DNA of 64,000 nucleotides from Rhodocyclales bacterium. GTDB lineage: Bacteria; Pseudomonadota; Gammaproteobacteria; Burkholderiales; Rhodocyclaceae. Shown piece after piece: positions 55,847-64,000 of the stretch (the first letter of the stretch is position 1; every line of letters begins with the position of its first letter). The notes beneath the pieces were generated by a model. It made no database searches. It saw only the letters and a list, made by a program, of their open reading frames with translations, and had not been told where the DNA came from. The translations under genes were made by a program, and so were the position numbers. The stretch lies in contig JAQGMG010000015.1 in NCBI GenBank assembly GCA_028292485.1, positions 1-64,000 on the forward strand. Reading direction: 5' to 3'.

Positions 55847-58324
55847 TCAGGTTGCGAAGCACTCCTTGATGCTGGAGAGCGCGCCGCGCAGGCGCGGGTA
55901 TTCGCGTTCGAGCATCGATGTGTCGGCACGCGTTGCCGCTTCCTGCAGCTGCGCGGCGAAGTCGTGCATCTCATCCATGCCGACGACGGCGGCACTGCGG
56001 CTGATGCTGTGAAACAGGTGCGCCAGGGTGGTCAGGTCACGACTTTCCCATGCAGCTTCGAGCAGCGTGATGCGTTCGGGAATGGCCGACACGAACACGT
56101 TCATGACGCGCTCCATGAGGTCTTCGTGAGCAGGGCCGGCAAACGGCACGGTACTGGTCTGCGTGGTCGGTTCGCGTTGTGCTTCTTGCCTTGCGTCGCT
56201 TGTTGCCCGACGCGCATCGAGTACGCGGATGGTGGCTTCGAGCACCTGGTGCAATTGGCGCTCGGAGACCGGTTTGGTGACGAAATCATTCATCCCTGCG
56301 CTGAGATAAAGCTGGCGGTCTTCTTCGCTGGCGTTGGCGGTAAGCGCAACGATGGTGATCTCGGGATTGCGCACCGGCACGCCCGGCAAGCCGCCCGCGC
56401 GAATGGCCCGTGTGGCATCGGCGCCATCCATTTCCGGCATGCGTCCGTCCATGAGGACGATGTCGTAATCCTTGTTGGCCAGCGCCTGGATTGCCGCCAG
56501 CCCGGTTTCGACCATGTCGACGTCATGACCCATATGCGTCAGCTGGGTGCGCACGATGAGCTGGTTGACGGCCACGTCTTCCGCGCAGAGCACGTTGAGA
56601 CGGCGCGTGTGAGGCACCAGCGGTGCGCTCAGTTCCGGCGCTGGCGCAATGCCGGGCGGCAGCAACAGGTCGAAGCGGAACGTGGTGCCGGCCCCTTCTT
56701 CGCTGCAGACTTCGATTGTGCCGCCCATGGCTTCGACCAGCTCGCGGCAAATCGCCAGGCCCAGGCCGGTGCCGCCATAGCGGCGGGTGGTGGAGACGTC
56801 GGCCTGTTGAAACTTCTGGAACAGTCGCGGCAGGGCTTCTGCCGGGATGCCGATGCCGGTATCGGTGACGCTGAAGCCAACGCGGTATTTGTCATTGACC
56901 ACACCCAGGTCGGAGACCCGAACGACAACCGATCCCTGCTCGGTAAATTTGACAGCGTTACCCACCAGGTTCATCAATACTTGGCGGATGCGAGTCGGAT
57001 CGCCACGTACGTACTGCGGCAGTGCGGTATCGACATGCAGATCGAAGCGCAGGCTGCGGCTGGCTGCATGCGAGCGGAAAGCCTGGACGCTGTCGCGCGT
57101 CCTGGCACGCAGATCGAAGTCGATATTCTCGATCTTGAGCTGGCCGGCTTCGATTTTCGAGAAATCGAGAATGTCATTGATGATGCCAAGCAGCGACTCG
57201 GCGTTGGCCAGGCTGGTGTCAAGATAATCACGTGTCTGTTGCGACAGGTACTGGTCATGCAGGGCAAGGCGCAGCGTGCCGATGACACCGGACAGCGGTG
57301 TGCGGATTTCGTGGCTCATGCTGGCAAGAAACAGCGATTTGGCCGCGCTGGCCTGTTCGGCATTCTGCTCGGCCTGTCGCCACGCCGTGATGTCGAAATT
57401 GGCGCCGATCAATACCGGCTGGCCTTCTGCGTCGAGACAGCGCCCCTTCGAGACAATGCGATAGCGCTCCTCGCCGGTGAAGGGGTCGGGCGCGTGTTCC
57501 TCCTTGAAGACACTGGCGCCCTCCAGCACGGCACGGTCTTCTTCAACGATCATGCGTGCGAAATCCGGATCGGCCCCCAGCTCCAACGGGTCGCGGCCGA
57601 TCAGCTCGCTTGGCGGCTTCTTGCGGTTCTTGCACACGGCTTCGTTGACCATCACGAAACGGCTGTGCGCGTCCTTGACATAAACCGGTTGGGGAATGAC
57701 ATCGATGAGCCGCTGCATATAGTTCTGCACGCGTTCGCGTAGTGCCACTTCACGCTCCAGCGCCAATTGGAGGCGCTGTTCGGCGAGGCGCAGATCGGTA
57801 ATGTCGTAGTGCGCGCCGACGATGATGGGCTGGCCGCTGGCATCAACGCTGTGGCGCTTATACACATGCAGATAGCGCTGTTGTCCGTCGGGGCCCGTGG
57901 CGAAGGAGCGGATTTCCTTGAAAATGCTTTTGCCATACTTGATGACTTCTGCATCTTCTGCAGCCAGCCTGGCGGCAATCTCCGGGCGCGAAGTCACGTC
58001 CTGATAAGTCCGCCCGATGAGCGTCGCTGCCGGGTGCTGCACTTCACGCGCGAATGCCTCGTTCACCATGACATAGCGTGATTGTGCATCCTTGACATAA
58101 ATTGGCTCGGGAATCGTATCGATCAGTCGTTGCAGGAAAGCATCTGCATCGCCACTCAGGCCATGGCGTTTGAGCCGCGCTGCAGCGAATACGGATGGCA
58201 GTACCGCCGCCGCACCGGTCAACGCCAGCCCCAGCGCCTGTGACCAGTGCATGGCGAGAGCGAGCGTGCCCATACCGGCCGCAGCCAGCAAAGACCAGAG
58301 AATCTCGCGAAATCTTTTATCCAT
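55847..58324 (-). CDS. Hybrid sensor histidine kinase (PAS-PAS-HisKA-HATPase-REC-Hpt)
   Basis: An 825 aa kinase. Two N-terminal hydrophobic segments (FREILWSLLAAAGMGTLALAM and ALGLALTGAAAVLPSVFAAA) anchor it without a real periplasmic domain. Two PAS domains follow (about 60-180 and 190-310, each with IYVKDAQSRYVMVNEA-type starts), then HisKA SHEIRTPLSGVIGT, ATPase (NLVGNAVKFTE, DTGIGIP, GGTGLGL), receiver (CAEDVAVNQ, IVLMDGRMPEMDG, TKP) and an Hpt domain LFHSISRSAAVVG. In the Hpt motif the usual Lys after His-x-x is Arg. Start ATG 58324. It is divergent from uvrD and has no separate response regulator nearby. Confidence 0.92.
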   Translation of the reverse strand: MDKRFREILWSLLAAAGMGTLALAMHWSQALGLALTGAAAVLPSVFAAARLKRHGLSGDADAFLQRLIDTIPEPIYVKDAQSRYVMVNEAFAREVQHPAATLIGRTYQDVTSRPEIAARLAAEDAEVIKYGKSIFKEIRSFATGPDGQQRYLHVYKRHSVDASGQPIIVGAHYDITDLRLAEQRLQLALEREVALRERVQNYMQRLIDVIPQPVYVKDAHSRFVMVNEAVCKNRKKPPSELIGRDPLELGADPDFARMIVEEDRAVLEGASVFKEEHAPDPFTGEERYRIVSKGRCLDAEGQPVLIGANFDITAWRQAEQNAEQASAAKSLFLASMSHEIRTPLSGVIGTLRLALHDQYLSQQTRDYLDTSLANAESLLGIINDILDFSKIEAGQLKIENIDFDLRARTRDSVQAFRSHAASRSLRFDLHVDTALPQYVRGDPTRIRQVLMNLVGNAVKFTEQGSVVVRVSDLGVVNDKYRVGFSVTDTGIGIPAEALPRLFQKFQQADVSTTRRYGGTGLGLAICRELVEAMGGTIEVCSEEGAGTTFRFDLLLPPGIAPAPELSAPLVPHTRRLNVLCAEDVAVNQLIVRTQLTHMGHDVDMVETGLAAIQALANKDYDIVLMDGRMPEMDGADATRAIRAGGLPGVPVRNPEITIVALTANASEEDRQLYLSAGMNDFVTKPVSERQLHQVLEATIRVLDARRATSDARQEAQREPTTQTSTVPFAGPAHEDLMERVMNVFVSAIPERITLLEAAWESRDLTTLAHLFHSISRSAAVVGMDEMHDFAAQLQEAATRADTSMLEREYPRLRGALSSIKECFAT

Positions 58325-58468
58325 GTCGTTTCCGTTACCACCGACTGCAAAGCTGCACCGCCACGAGCGGGTCGAGCAGCTCCGCGACACCTTTTCACTA
58401 TGGCTCAAAAACGCCTCCTGGCGGCAGTCGAAGCCCTACAATACGCGCTTCTCCCCGATACACATCCC

Positions 58469-60679
58469 ATGGCCAGCCTGCTCGACAACCTCAACCCCGA
58501 ACAACTCGCCGCCGTTACGCTTCCAGCTGAATCGGCGCTCATTCTGGCAGGAGCCGGTTCCGGCAAGACGCGCGTGCTGACAACGCGACTTGCATGGCTC
58601 CTGCAGACCGGCCAGGTCACCCAGTCCGGCATTCTCGCCGTCACCTTTACCAACAAGGCTGCCAAGGAGATGCTCACGCGTCTCTCCGCAATGCTGCCGA
58701 TCAACACGCGCGGCATGTGGATCGGTACTTTCCATGGCTTGTGCAATCGTTTTCTGCGCGCGCACTATCGCGATGCTGCGCTGCCGCAGACCTTCCAGAT
58801 TCTCGATACCTCCGACCAGTTGGCGGCCATCAAGCGTCTGCTCAAAGCGCTCAATGTCGACGACGAAAAATTCCCGCCGCGCGAAATGCAGCACTTCATC
58901 AACGGCAACAAGGAAGCGGGCCACCGCGCCCATGCCGTCGAAGCCTGGGACGACTACACACGCAAACGGGTCGAACTGTACGCCGAATACGACGCGCAAT
59001 GTCAGCGCGAAGGTGTGGTTGACTTCCCCGAGCTGCTGCTGCGTTCCTATGAATTGTTGGAGCGCAACGAGCCGATTCGCCGTCACTACCAGAGCCGTTT
59101 CCGTCATCTGCTGGTCGATGAATTCCAGGATACCAACCGCTTGCAATACCTGTGGCTGAAGCTGCTTGCCGGCCATGCAAGTGATTCGCCGGCGGCCGTG
59201 TTTGCTGTCGGCGATGATGACCAGAGCATATATGGGTTTCGTGGTGCCGAGGTTGGGAATATGCGTGACTTCGAGCGCGAATTCAAGGTGCCCTGCGTCA
59301 TTCGGCTCGAACAGAACTATCGCTCGCACGGCAATATTCTCGATGCGGCCAATGCCATCATCGCCAATAACAGCAAACGTCTCGGCAAGAACCTGTGGAC
59401 CGACCAGGGCAGTGGCGAGCCGATCCGCGTCTACGAGGCCGTAGCGGATCTCGACGAAGCGCGCTGGATCGTCGAAGAGATCCAGCAACTGGTGCGCGAT
59501 GGCGCTTCGCGCAGCGATATCGCCTTGCTCTATCGCAGCAACGCGCAGTCGCGCGTGCTGGAGCATCAGCTGTTCTCGCTGGGCATTCCCTATCGCGTCT
59601 ATGGTGGCTTGCGATTCTTCGAGCGCCAGGAAATCAAGCACGCCCTGGCCTACCTACGCCTGTTGGCCAACCCCGATGACGACACCGCCTTTTCGCGTGT
59701 GGTGAACTTTCCCACGCGCGGCATCGGGGCGCGTTCGCTCGAACAGTTACAGGATGCTGCGCGCACTTATAACACCAGCTTGTATGCGACCGTTTCGCAC
59801 CTCTCTGGCAAACCGGCGCTGTCGGTTGGCTCGTTCGTGCGCCTGATCGAAGAAATGCGCCATGCCACTGAAGGCTTGCCGCTGCCAGAAATAGTGGACC
59901 ACGTCCTCGATGCGTCGGGTCTGCGTGCCCACTACAAGGCCGAGCGCGAGGGCGAGGAGCGTCTCGCCAATCTTGGCGAATTGATCAACGCTGCGACCAA
60001 TTTTGTCTATGAAGACGGCATACCGGTTGAAGGCGAAGAAGCCGTGGCCGGTGACCCGTTGTCGCGTTTCCTGTCGCACGCGTCGCTCGAGGCGGGCGAC
60101 CATCAGGCCGACGCCGGGCAGGAGGCAATCCAGCTCATGACAGTGCATGCAGCGAAGGGACTCGAGTTCGATGTGGTGTTCATGAGCGGGCTCGAAGACG
60201 GCCTGTTTCCGCACGAGAACTCCATCACTTCGCTGGAAGGTCTCGAGGAAGAGCGTCGGCTCATGTATGTCGCTGTCACGCGCGCGCGCAAACGTCTTTA
60301 TCTTTCTCTCGCACAAAGCCGCATGCTGCATGGGCAAACGCGCTACGCCATCAAGTCGCGCTTCTTCGTCGAGATTCCCGAGGCCTTGCTCAAGTGGCTG
60401 ACGCCACGCGTACAGCAGGGTTTCGGCGCAGTGCATTCACCCAATCGGAATTACGACGTACAGGACCATGCGACTTCGCGTCTCAATGCGCCACGGCAGA
60501 ACGGACGCGATCTGGGCGGTTTCCGTGTCGGGCAGGCCGTGAAGCACGCACGCTTTGGTTCGGGCGTTATCGTTGCGGCCGAAGGCAGCGGCGCAGACGC
60601 GCGCGTGCAGGTGAACTTCGGCGCCGGAGTCGGCATGAAATTGCTGGCGCTGAGTGTTGCAAAGCTCGAAGCCGAGTAG
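58469..60679 (+). CDS. uvrD: UvrD/PcrA-type DNA helicase (DNA helicase II)
   Basis: A 736 aa superfamily 1A helicase used in mismatch and excision repair. Motifs seen: Q-motif LNPEQLAAV, Walker A AGAGSGKTRVLTTR, TFTNKAAKEM, Walker B LLVDEFQDTN, GDDDQSIYGFRGA, LEQNYRSHGNILDAAN, LMTVHAAKGLEFDVVF and VAVTRARKRLYL. The C-terminal GQAVKHARFGSGVIVAAEGSG...VQVNFG is the Tudor-like domain that binds RNA polymerase in PcrA/UvrD. I choose ATG 58469 (MASLLDNLNPEQ); 58400 is an alternative. Confidence 0.95.
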   Translation: MASLLDNLNPEQLAAVTLPAESALILAGAGSGKTRVLTTRLAWLLQTGQVTQSGILAVTFTNKAAKEMLTRLSAMLPINTRGMWIGTFHGLCNRFLRAHYRDAALPQTFQILDTSDQLAAIKRLLKALNVDDEKFPPREMQHFINGNKEAGHRAHAVEAWDDYTRKRVELYAEYDAQCQREGVVDFPELLLRSYELLERNEPIRRHYQSRFRHLLVDEFQDTNRLQYLWLKLLAGHASDSPAAVFAVGDDDQSIYGFRGAEVGNMRDFEREFKVPCVIRLEQNYRSHGNILDAANAIIANNSKRLGKNLWTDQGSGEPIRVYEAVADLDEARWIVEEIQQLVRDGASRSDIALLYRSNAQSRVLEHQLFSLGIPYRVYGGLRFFERQEIKHALAYLRLLANPDDDTAFSRVVNFPTRGIGARSLEQLQDAARTYNTSLYATVSHLSGKPALSVGSFVRLIEEMRHATEGLPLPEIVDHVLDASGLRAHYKAEREGEERLANLGELINAATNFVYEDGIPVEGEEAVAGDPLSRFLSHASLEAGDHQADAGQEAIQLMTVHAAKGLEFDVVFMSGLEDGLFPHENSITSLEGLEEERRLMYVAVTRARKRLYLSLAQSRMLHGQTRYAIKSRFFVEIPEALLKWLTPRVQQGFGAVHSPNRNYDVQDHATSRLNAPRQNGRDLGGFRVGQAVKHARFGSGVIVAAEGSGADARVQVNFGAGVGMKLLALSVAKLEAE

Positions 60680-60828
60680 GGCGGAACTCCGAAGGAGGTT
60701 CCGCCAGCCGCCGCGAGGCGGCATCAAGCGTCAAAAATCATACCGTCAGTGTTATGTCAAAAGAATAATGGCGGCCTGACGGCCGGGGCAAAATCTGGAG
60801 GCGGAACCTCCTGCGGAGTTCCGCCCTA
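60677..60828 (+). repeat. Long inverted repeat between uvrD and gabD-like gene
   Basis: TAGGGCGGAACTCCGAAGGAGGTTCCGCC (60677-60705) and GGCGGAACCTCCTGCGGAGTTCCGCCCTA (60800-60828) are inverted copies, 28 of 29 bases alike. Each arm is also a hairpin. The interior has a smaller GCCGCCGCGAGGCGGC hairpin. The left arm overlaps the uvrD stop, the right arm the stop of the convergent gene. Confidence 0.85.
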
Positions 60829-62298
60829 CAACCCTGCCATGCAAAGATACTTCAACTCCAGATATTCCTCGATGCCATAGCGTGAGCCCTCGCGGCCGAA
60901 GCCCGATTGCTTGATGCCACCGAACGGCACGCTCTCATACGATATGACGCCGGTATTGATGCCGACCATGCCATATTCCAGCGCCTCCGCCACGCGCCAT
61001 ACGCGGCCGATGTCACGACTATAGAAGTACGCCGCCAGGCCAAATTCGCTGGCGTTTGCCAACGTGATTGCTTCGGCGTCGTTGCTGAATTTCATGACGG
61101 CCGCAACAGGCCCGAATGTTTCCTCGCGAGCGATCAGCATGTCCTTGGTAATGCCGGTCAGCACGGTCGGTGTGACAAAACGACCTTGCGGCGGCGTGCC
61201 GCCCGTGAGCACGCTCGCGCCCTTGTCGCGCGCATCATTGATATGCCGCATGACCTTGGCCACGCCTGCATCGTCGATCAGCGGGCCTTGCTGAACACCG
61301 GCCTCGAAGCCATTGCCCAGTTTGATCTCTCTTGTGCGCGCCACAAGCCGTTCAACGAACGCATCATGGATACCCGCCTGAACGATGAAGCGGTTGGTGC
61401 ACACGCAAGTCTGGCCAGCATTGCGGTACTTGGAAATCATCGCGCCTTCAACTGCAGCGTCGAGGTCTGCATCGTCGAATACGATGAAGGGCGCATGGCC
61501 ACCCAGCTCGAGCGCGAGCTTCTTCACTGTCGGTGCGCACTGCGCCATCAGGATGCGTCCCACCTCGGTGGAGCCCGTAAATGACAAATGTCGCACAGTC
61601 GGGCTGGCACACAGGGCTTTGCCAATCTCGACGGCGTTCTTGCCATCGCAGGTCAATACATTGAAAACGCCTGGAGGAATGCCGGCCTGTGCTGACAATT
61701 CGGCCAGCGCGAGCGCGCATAACGGTGTCTGTTCGGCCGGTTTGAGAATGATCGTGCAGCCTGCCGCCAAGGCGGGTGCGAGCTTGCGCGTCACCATGGC
61801 GATGGGAAAATTCCACGGCGTAATTGCGGCGCATACGCCAATAGCCTGCTTGATAACCACGATGCGGCGATCAATGCCTGCCGGTGGAATGACGTCGCCA
61901 TAAACGCGACGCGCTTCTTCGGCAAACCATTCGATGAACGATGCGCCGTAAGTAACTTCGCCCTGGGCTTCGGCCAGCGGTTTGCCTTGTTCTGCAGTAA
62001 GCAGTGCAGCCAGCGCGGCGCTGTTGTCGCGTATCAGTTCGAACCAGCGACGCATGATGTCAGCACGTTCGCGGGCAGGTCGATCACGCCAGCCGGGCAA
62101 AGCCCTGTTTGCCGCGGCGATGGCGTCAGACGCATGGGTTGCGCCGAGATTGCTTACGTTGCCGAGAGCCTCATTGCTGGCCGGGTCGACTACCGCAAAA
62201 CGATCTTGCGCAGCAATCCACTGGCCATTAATAAAAGCTTCAGTCTTGAAGAGTTCGCCAGCGCGGGCAACGCCGGGGTGGAGCGAGGAGTTTGGCAT
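60826..62298 (-). CDS. Succinate-semialdehyde dehydrogenase family enzyme (GabD-like)
   Basis: A 490 aa NAD(P)-dependent aldehyde dehydrogenase. The substrate channel has ITPWNFPIAMVTRKLAPALAAGCT, the NAD-binding FTGSTEVGRILM, the catalytic Glu in LELGGHAPFIVFDDADLD and the Cys in NAGQTCVCTNRF. The C-terminal GMVGINTGVISYESVPFGGIKQSGFGREGS is typical of GabD. ATG 62298 has CAGGGACG before it. No gabT or gabP is adjacent, so the natural substrate (succinate semialdehyde or a related C4-C5 aldehyde) is inferred from the family. Confidence 0.9.
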   Translation of the reverse strand: MPNSSLHPGVARAGELFKTEAFINGQWIAAQDRFAVVDPASNEALGNVSNLGATHASDAIAAANRALPGWRDRPARERADIMRRWFELIRDNSAALAALLTAEQGKPLAEAQGEVTYGASFIEWFAEEARRVYGDVIPPAGIDRRIVVIKQAIGVCAAITPWNFPIAMVTRKLAPALAAGCTIILKPAEQTPLCALALAELSAQAGIPPGVFNVLTCDGKNAVEIGKALCASPTVRHLSFTGSTEVGRILMAQCAPTVKKLALELGGHAPFIVFDDADLDAAVEGAMISKYRNAGQTCVCTNRFIVQAGIHDAFVERLVARTREIKLGNGFEAGVQQGPLIDDAGVAKVMRHINDARDKGASVLTGGTPPQGRFVTPTVLTGITKDMLIAREETFGPVAAVMKFSNDAEAITLANASEFGLAAYFYSRDIGRVWRVAEALEYGMVGINTGVISYESVPFGGIKQSGFGREGSRYGIEEYLELKYLCMAGL

Positions 62299-62405
62299 TT
62301 GGCGTCCCTGCAGGATTAGAGCAGCGCTATTTGGCAAACGCTGAATCACTACGAAACCGCAATTATTGATCCTGCCGCGACTGCCAGATTTTCAGCACCT
62401 GGAAA

Positions 62406-62434
62406 CGAAAAAAGCCGACCAAGGTCGGCTTTTC
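62406..62434 (-). terminator. Terminator downstream of the small lipoprotein gene
   Basis: GAAAAAAGCCGACC AA GGTCGGCTTTTC is a symmetric stem with A- and T-runs. On the minus strand it ends the lipoprotein transcript before gabD. Confidence 0.85.
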
Positions 62435-62450
62435 GTGCAACGCCAAAATA

Positions 62451-62651
62451 TTACTTGGCTGGTGCGGACTGATCTGCAGGAGCTGCGGATTGGTCGGCCG
62501 GAGCTGACTGATCCATAGGAGCTGCAGATTGTTCAACGGGAGCAGCGACGGGTGCCGATGCTTCAACCGCAGGGGCCGGAGCTTCTTCTGTCTTGCTGCA
62601 AGCAGCAGTTGCCAGAGCAATCAGGGCTGCAACGAGGAGAGATTGTTTCAT
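62451..62651 (-). CDS. Small Ala/Pro-rich lipoprotein
   Basis: A 66 aa protein with a signal peptide and lipobox (MKQSLLVAALIALATAAC). The mature part is low-complexity with repeats of APADQSA (APMDQSAPADQSAAPADQSAPAK), so it is likely a flexible tether or spacer at the outer membrane. ATG 62651 follows GGGAATTCAACA, a reasonable ribosome site. I recognise no specific function. The acidic-free repeat region could vary in length between strains. Confidence 0.78.
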   Translation of the reverse strand: MKQSLLVAALIALATAACSKTEEAPAPAVEASAPVAAPVEQSAAPMDQSAPADQSAAPADQSAPAK

Positions 62652-62782
62652 TGTTGAATTCCCTTGCAAAAATGTGCGGTGAGTATATTGAGCCAAAATT
62701 CAAATCGGCCCTAATAGCCGATTGCGCATTCTAACATTCAATTTCAGCAATTGGAAAGGTTGTGCATTGCAGCGGTAATTGT

Positions 62783-63916
62783 TCAATGCCCGTCCTTTAG
62801 GCGTATGAAGCCGTCTGCATACCATTCTGCCATCAGCTGCCATCCCTGATCCGACACGTCTTCCAGCTGCGTCAAAGTGCGCTCGTTGGCCAGGCGACGG
62901 AAGACGCGTGCATCGTTCGCCGGGATGACAACCACTTCGCCATTCAGGAAAAACTTGCCGGTTGCGTAGAGCATCTGGGTGCGCAAATCCAGGCGGATGC
63001 CGCCGGCCATTGCGGTACGTTTGAATGTGACAGGAGTCAGTTCTTTCTGTGGGGAATCAAAAAACACATGGGGCTTGGGCTCCGAGAGATATTGACCCAG
63101 GAATTCGGTGACGTCCCGTTGCGCCCAGCGTATGCGCGATAACATTTCTGTCACCCGCTCTGCCATTTCGTCGGGTATGCGGGCCGGTGTAGGCGTGGCG
63201 CGCAGATCCGGGTCCGCATAGAGGCCTTCCAGCGCGAGCTTTTCCTCCAGGAAGGCCAGAAATGCCGAGCTCAACTCGCGCGCCGAAGGGGCGCGAAAGC
63301 CTATCGAATAGGTCATGCATTCGCCAATCGCCACGCCGTTATGCGCGTATTTTGGCGGTAGGTAGAGCATGTCGCCAGCCTCAAGAATCCATTCCTGGGA
63401 TGGCTTGAAGTTATTGAGGATGCGTAGCGGAGCGCCTTCCACCAGCTCGAGATTTTTCTGCGCGCTGACCTGCCAGCGACGTTGGCCGAGACCCTGCAGC
63501 AAGAATACGTCGTAGGAATCGAAATGCGGTCCCACGCCTCCGCCGTCTGTGGCGTAGGAAACCATGAGATCGTCCAGGCGAGTGAAGGGTATGAAAGCGA
63601 ACTGGCGCAGTAATTCGTCCGCTTCATCAAGACATAGATTCAATCCTTGTACCAGCACTGTCCAGGCGCCCGATTTTGGAAAATCGCGCTTGCGCAGTGG
63701 TCCATTGAGCATTTGCCAGCCGCCATCTTCATGACCGCCCGAAGCACAGACGAGCCGGGATTCAACATCGTCGTCGCACGCCAACTGCTTTGTCTGGGCA
63801 GGCGTCAGCAATCCTTTGAAGCCGGGCACGGCATTGCGGATGAGCAATGGTTTCTTTTGCCAGTACTCATCCAGGAATTGTTGCGGCTTCATGCCGCCCA
63901 GTAGCGTTTCGATCAT
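62783..63916 (-). CDS. Ribosomal protein uL16 arginine hydroxylase-type oxygenase (RoxA/YcfD)
   Basis: A 377 aa JmjC-fold Fe(II)/2-oxoglutarate oxygenase. The start MIETLLGGMKPQQFLDEYWQKKPLLIRNA and the iron site GPHFDSYDVFLLQ (HxD) with distal His in PPKYAHNGVAIGEC define the YcfD/RoxA group, which hydroxylates an arginine of ribosomal protein L16. A C-terminal winged-helix region (about 280-377) is present, as in the E. coli enzyme. I start at ATG 63916; the track adds 23 residues from the divergent promoter region. Confidence 0.92.
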   Translation of the reverse strand: MIETLLGGMKPQQFLDEYWQKKPLLIRNAVPGFKGLLTPAQTKQLACDDDVESRLVCASGGHEDGGWQMLNGPLRKRDFPKSGAWTVLVQGLNLCLDEADELLRQFAFIPFTRLDDLMVSYATDGGGVGPHFDSYDVFLLQGLGQRRWQVSAQKNLELVEGAPLRILNNFKPSQEWILEAGDMLYLPPKYAHNGVAIGECMTYSIGFRAPSARELSSAFLAFLEEKLALEGLYADPDLRATPTPARIPDEMAERVTEMLSRIRWAQRDVTEFLGQYLSEPKPHVFFDSPQKELTPVTFKRTAMAGGIRLDLRTQMLYATGKFFLNGEVVVIPANDARVFRRLANERTLTQLEDVSDQGWQLMAEWYADGFIRLKDGH

Positions 63917-63989
63917 GCGTGCATTGTACACAGCTGCATCAACCGGCCGGCGACGCGTAGAATCGCAGGCTTTTTCGGAGAGCATTGCA

Positions 63990-64000
63990 ATGCCGTTGTT
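63990..64000 (+). CDS. Possible start of a divergent gene (partial)
   Basis: ATGCCGTTGTT begins 10 bases after CGGAGAG and runs off the window end. It would encode MPL. The divergent layout with the oxygenase gene supports a gene start here, but 11 bases do not identify it. Confidence 0.3.

Noticed and set aside
55964-57742. 592 aa plus-strand frame opposite the hybrid kinase
   Set aside because: Shadow of the kinase gene, which has complete HisKA, ATPase and receiver motifs on the other strand.

Overview
The window looks like the chromosome of a betaproteobacterium. Evidence is the order aceF / proteasome-like BPH gene / lipoyl-domain lpdA, the order leuS-lptE-holA-TPR-proA, the macromolecular synthesis operon rpsU-yqeY-dnaG-rpoD, an H-NS protein with a C-terminal YRNP...TWTGRGRQP DNA-binding motif, and repeats of the neisserial dRS3 type (ATTCCC-N8-GGGAAT). 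I cannot fix the genus. No phage, IS transposase, CRISPR array or rRNA was seen. One tRNA gene is present.

Layout. 1-4280: end of aceE, aceF, a BPH-type Ntn hydrolase and lpdA (pyruvate dehydrogenase operon), then a terminator. 4767-22078: a 17-kb co-directional cluster, the most unusual part of the window. It joins a split indolepyruvate/2-oxoacid:ferredoxin oxidoreductase (iorB-like and iorA-like) with a type II fatty-acid/polyketide set: acyltransferase, ACP, ketosynthase, ketoreductase, chain-length-factor-like KS, two half-dehydratases, metallo-beta-lactamase-fold hydrolase and two SDRs. It also has a Tat-exported flavoenzyme and an envelope export set (LolD/MacB-type ATPase, FtsX-type permease, LolA-like protein, outer-membrane beta-barrel and lipoprotein). 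22102-25647 (minus): two GT4 glycosyltransferases, diacylglycerol kinase and an LpxH-like phosphoesterase. 25972-29721: thiolase, a small membrane protein, YidB, rpiA and phoU. 29767-33930 (minus): hybrid histidine kinase and HD-GYP response regulator. 34668-38579: peptide-type ABC transporter without its binding protein. 38969-43802 (minus): tRNA(CAU), rpoD, dnaG, yqeY, rpsU. 43936-46096: tsaD, plsY, folB. 46199-50399 (minus): hns-like, xerD, ogt, chalcone-isomerase-like protein, small membrane protein, proA. 50531-55711 (minus): TPR protein, holA, lptE, leuS. 55847-63916: hybrid kinase, uvrD-type helicase, succinate-semialdehyde dehydrogenase, small lipoprotein, RoxA-type oxygenase.

How the cluster may work (inference). 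The oxidoreductase would decarboxylate an aryl- or alkyl-2-oxoacid to an acyl-CoA starter. The acyltransferase-like protein lacks the FabD residues that bind malonate, so it may load that starter. The KS/CLF pair, ketoreductase and split-site dehydratase would build an unsaturated chain. The chain or its lipid ester would be moved out by the ABC/LolA-like/beta-barrel set and oxidised by the Tat flavoenzyme. The logic resembles aryl polyene pathways (KS:CLF and DH:DH heteromers plus LolA-like export), but the starter module and exporter differ. The neighbouring glycosyltransferase/DgkA/LpxH-like operon could supply or decorate a glycolipid carrier.

Repeats deserve attention. Four paired dRS3-like elements lie in gene ends; one is apparently translated as the N-terminus of the metallo-hydrolase and one is nested in a MITE-like element within a terminator. 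A different palindromic repeat family sits in frame inside lpdA and leuS.
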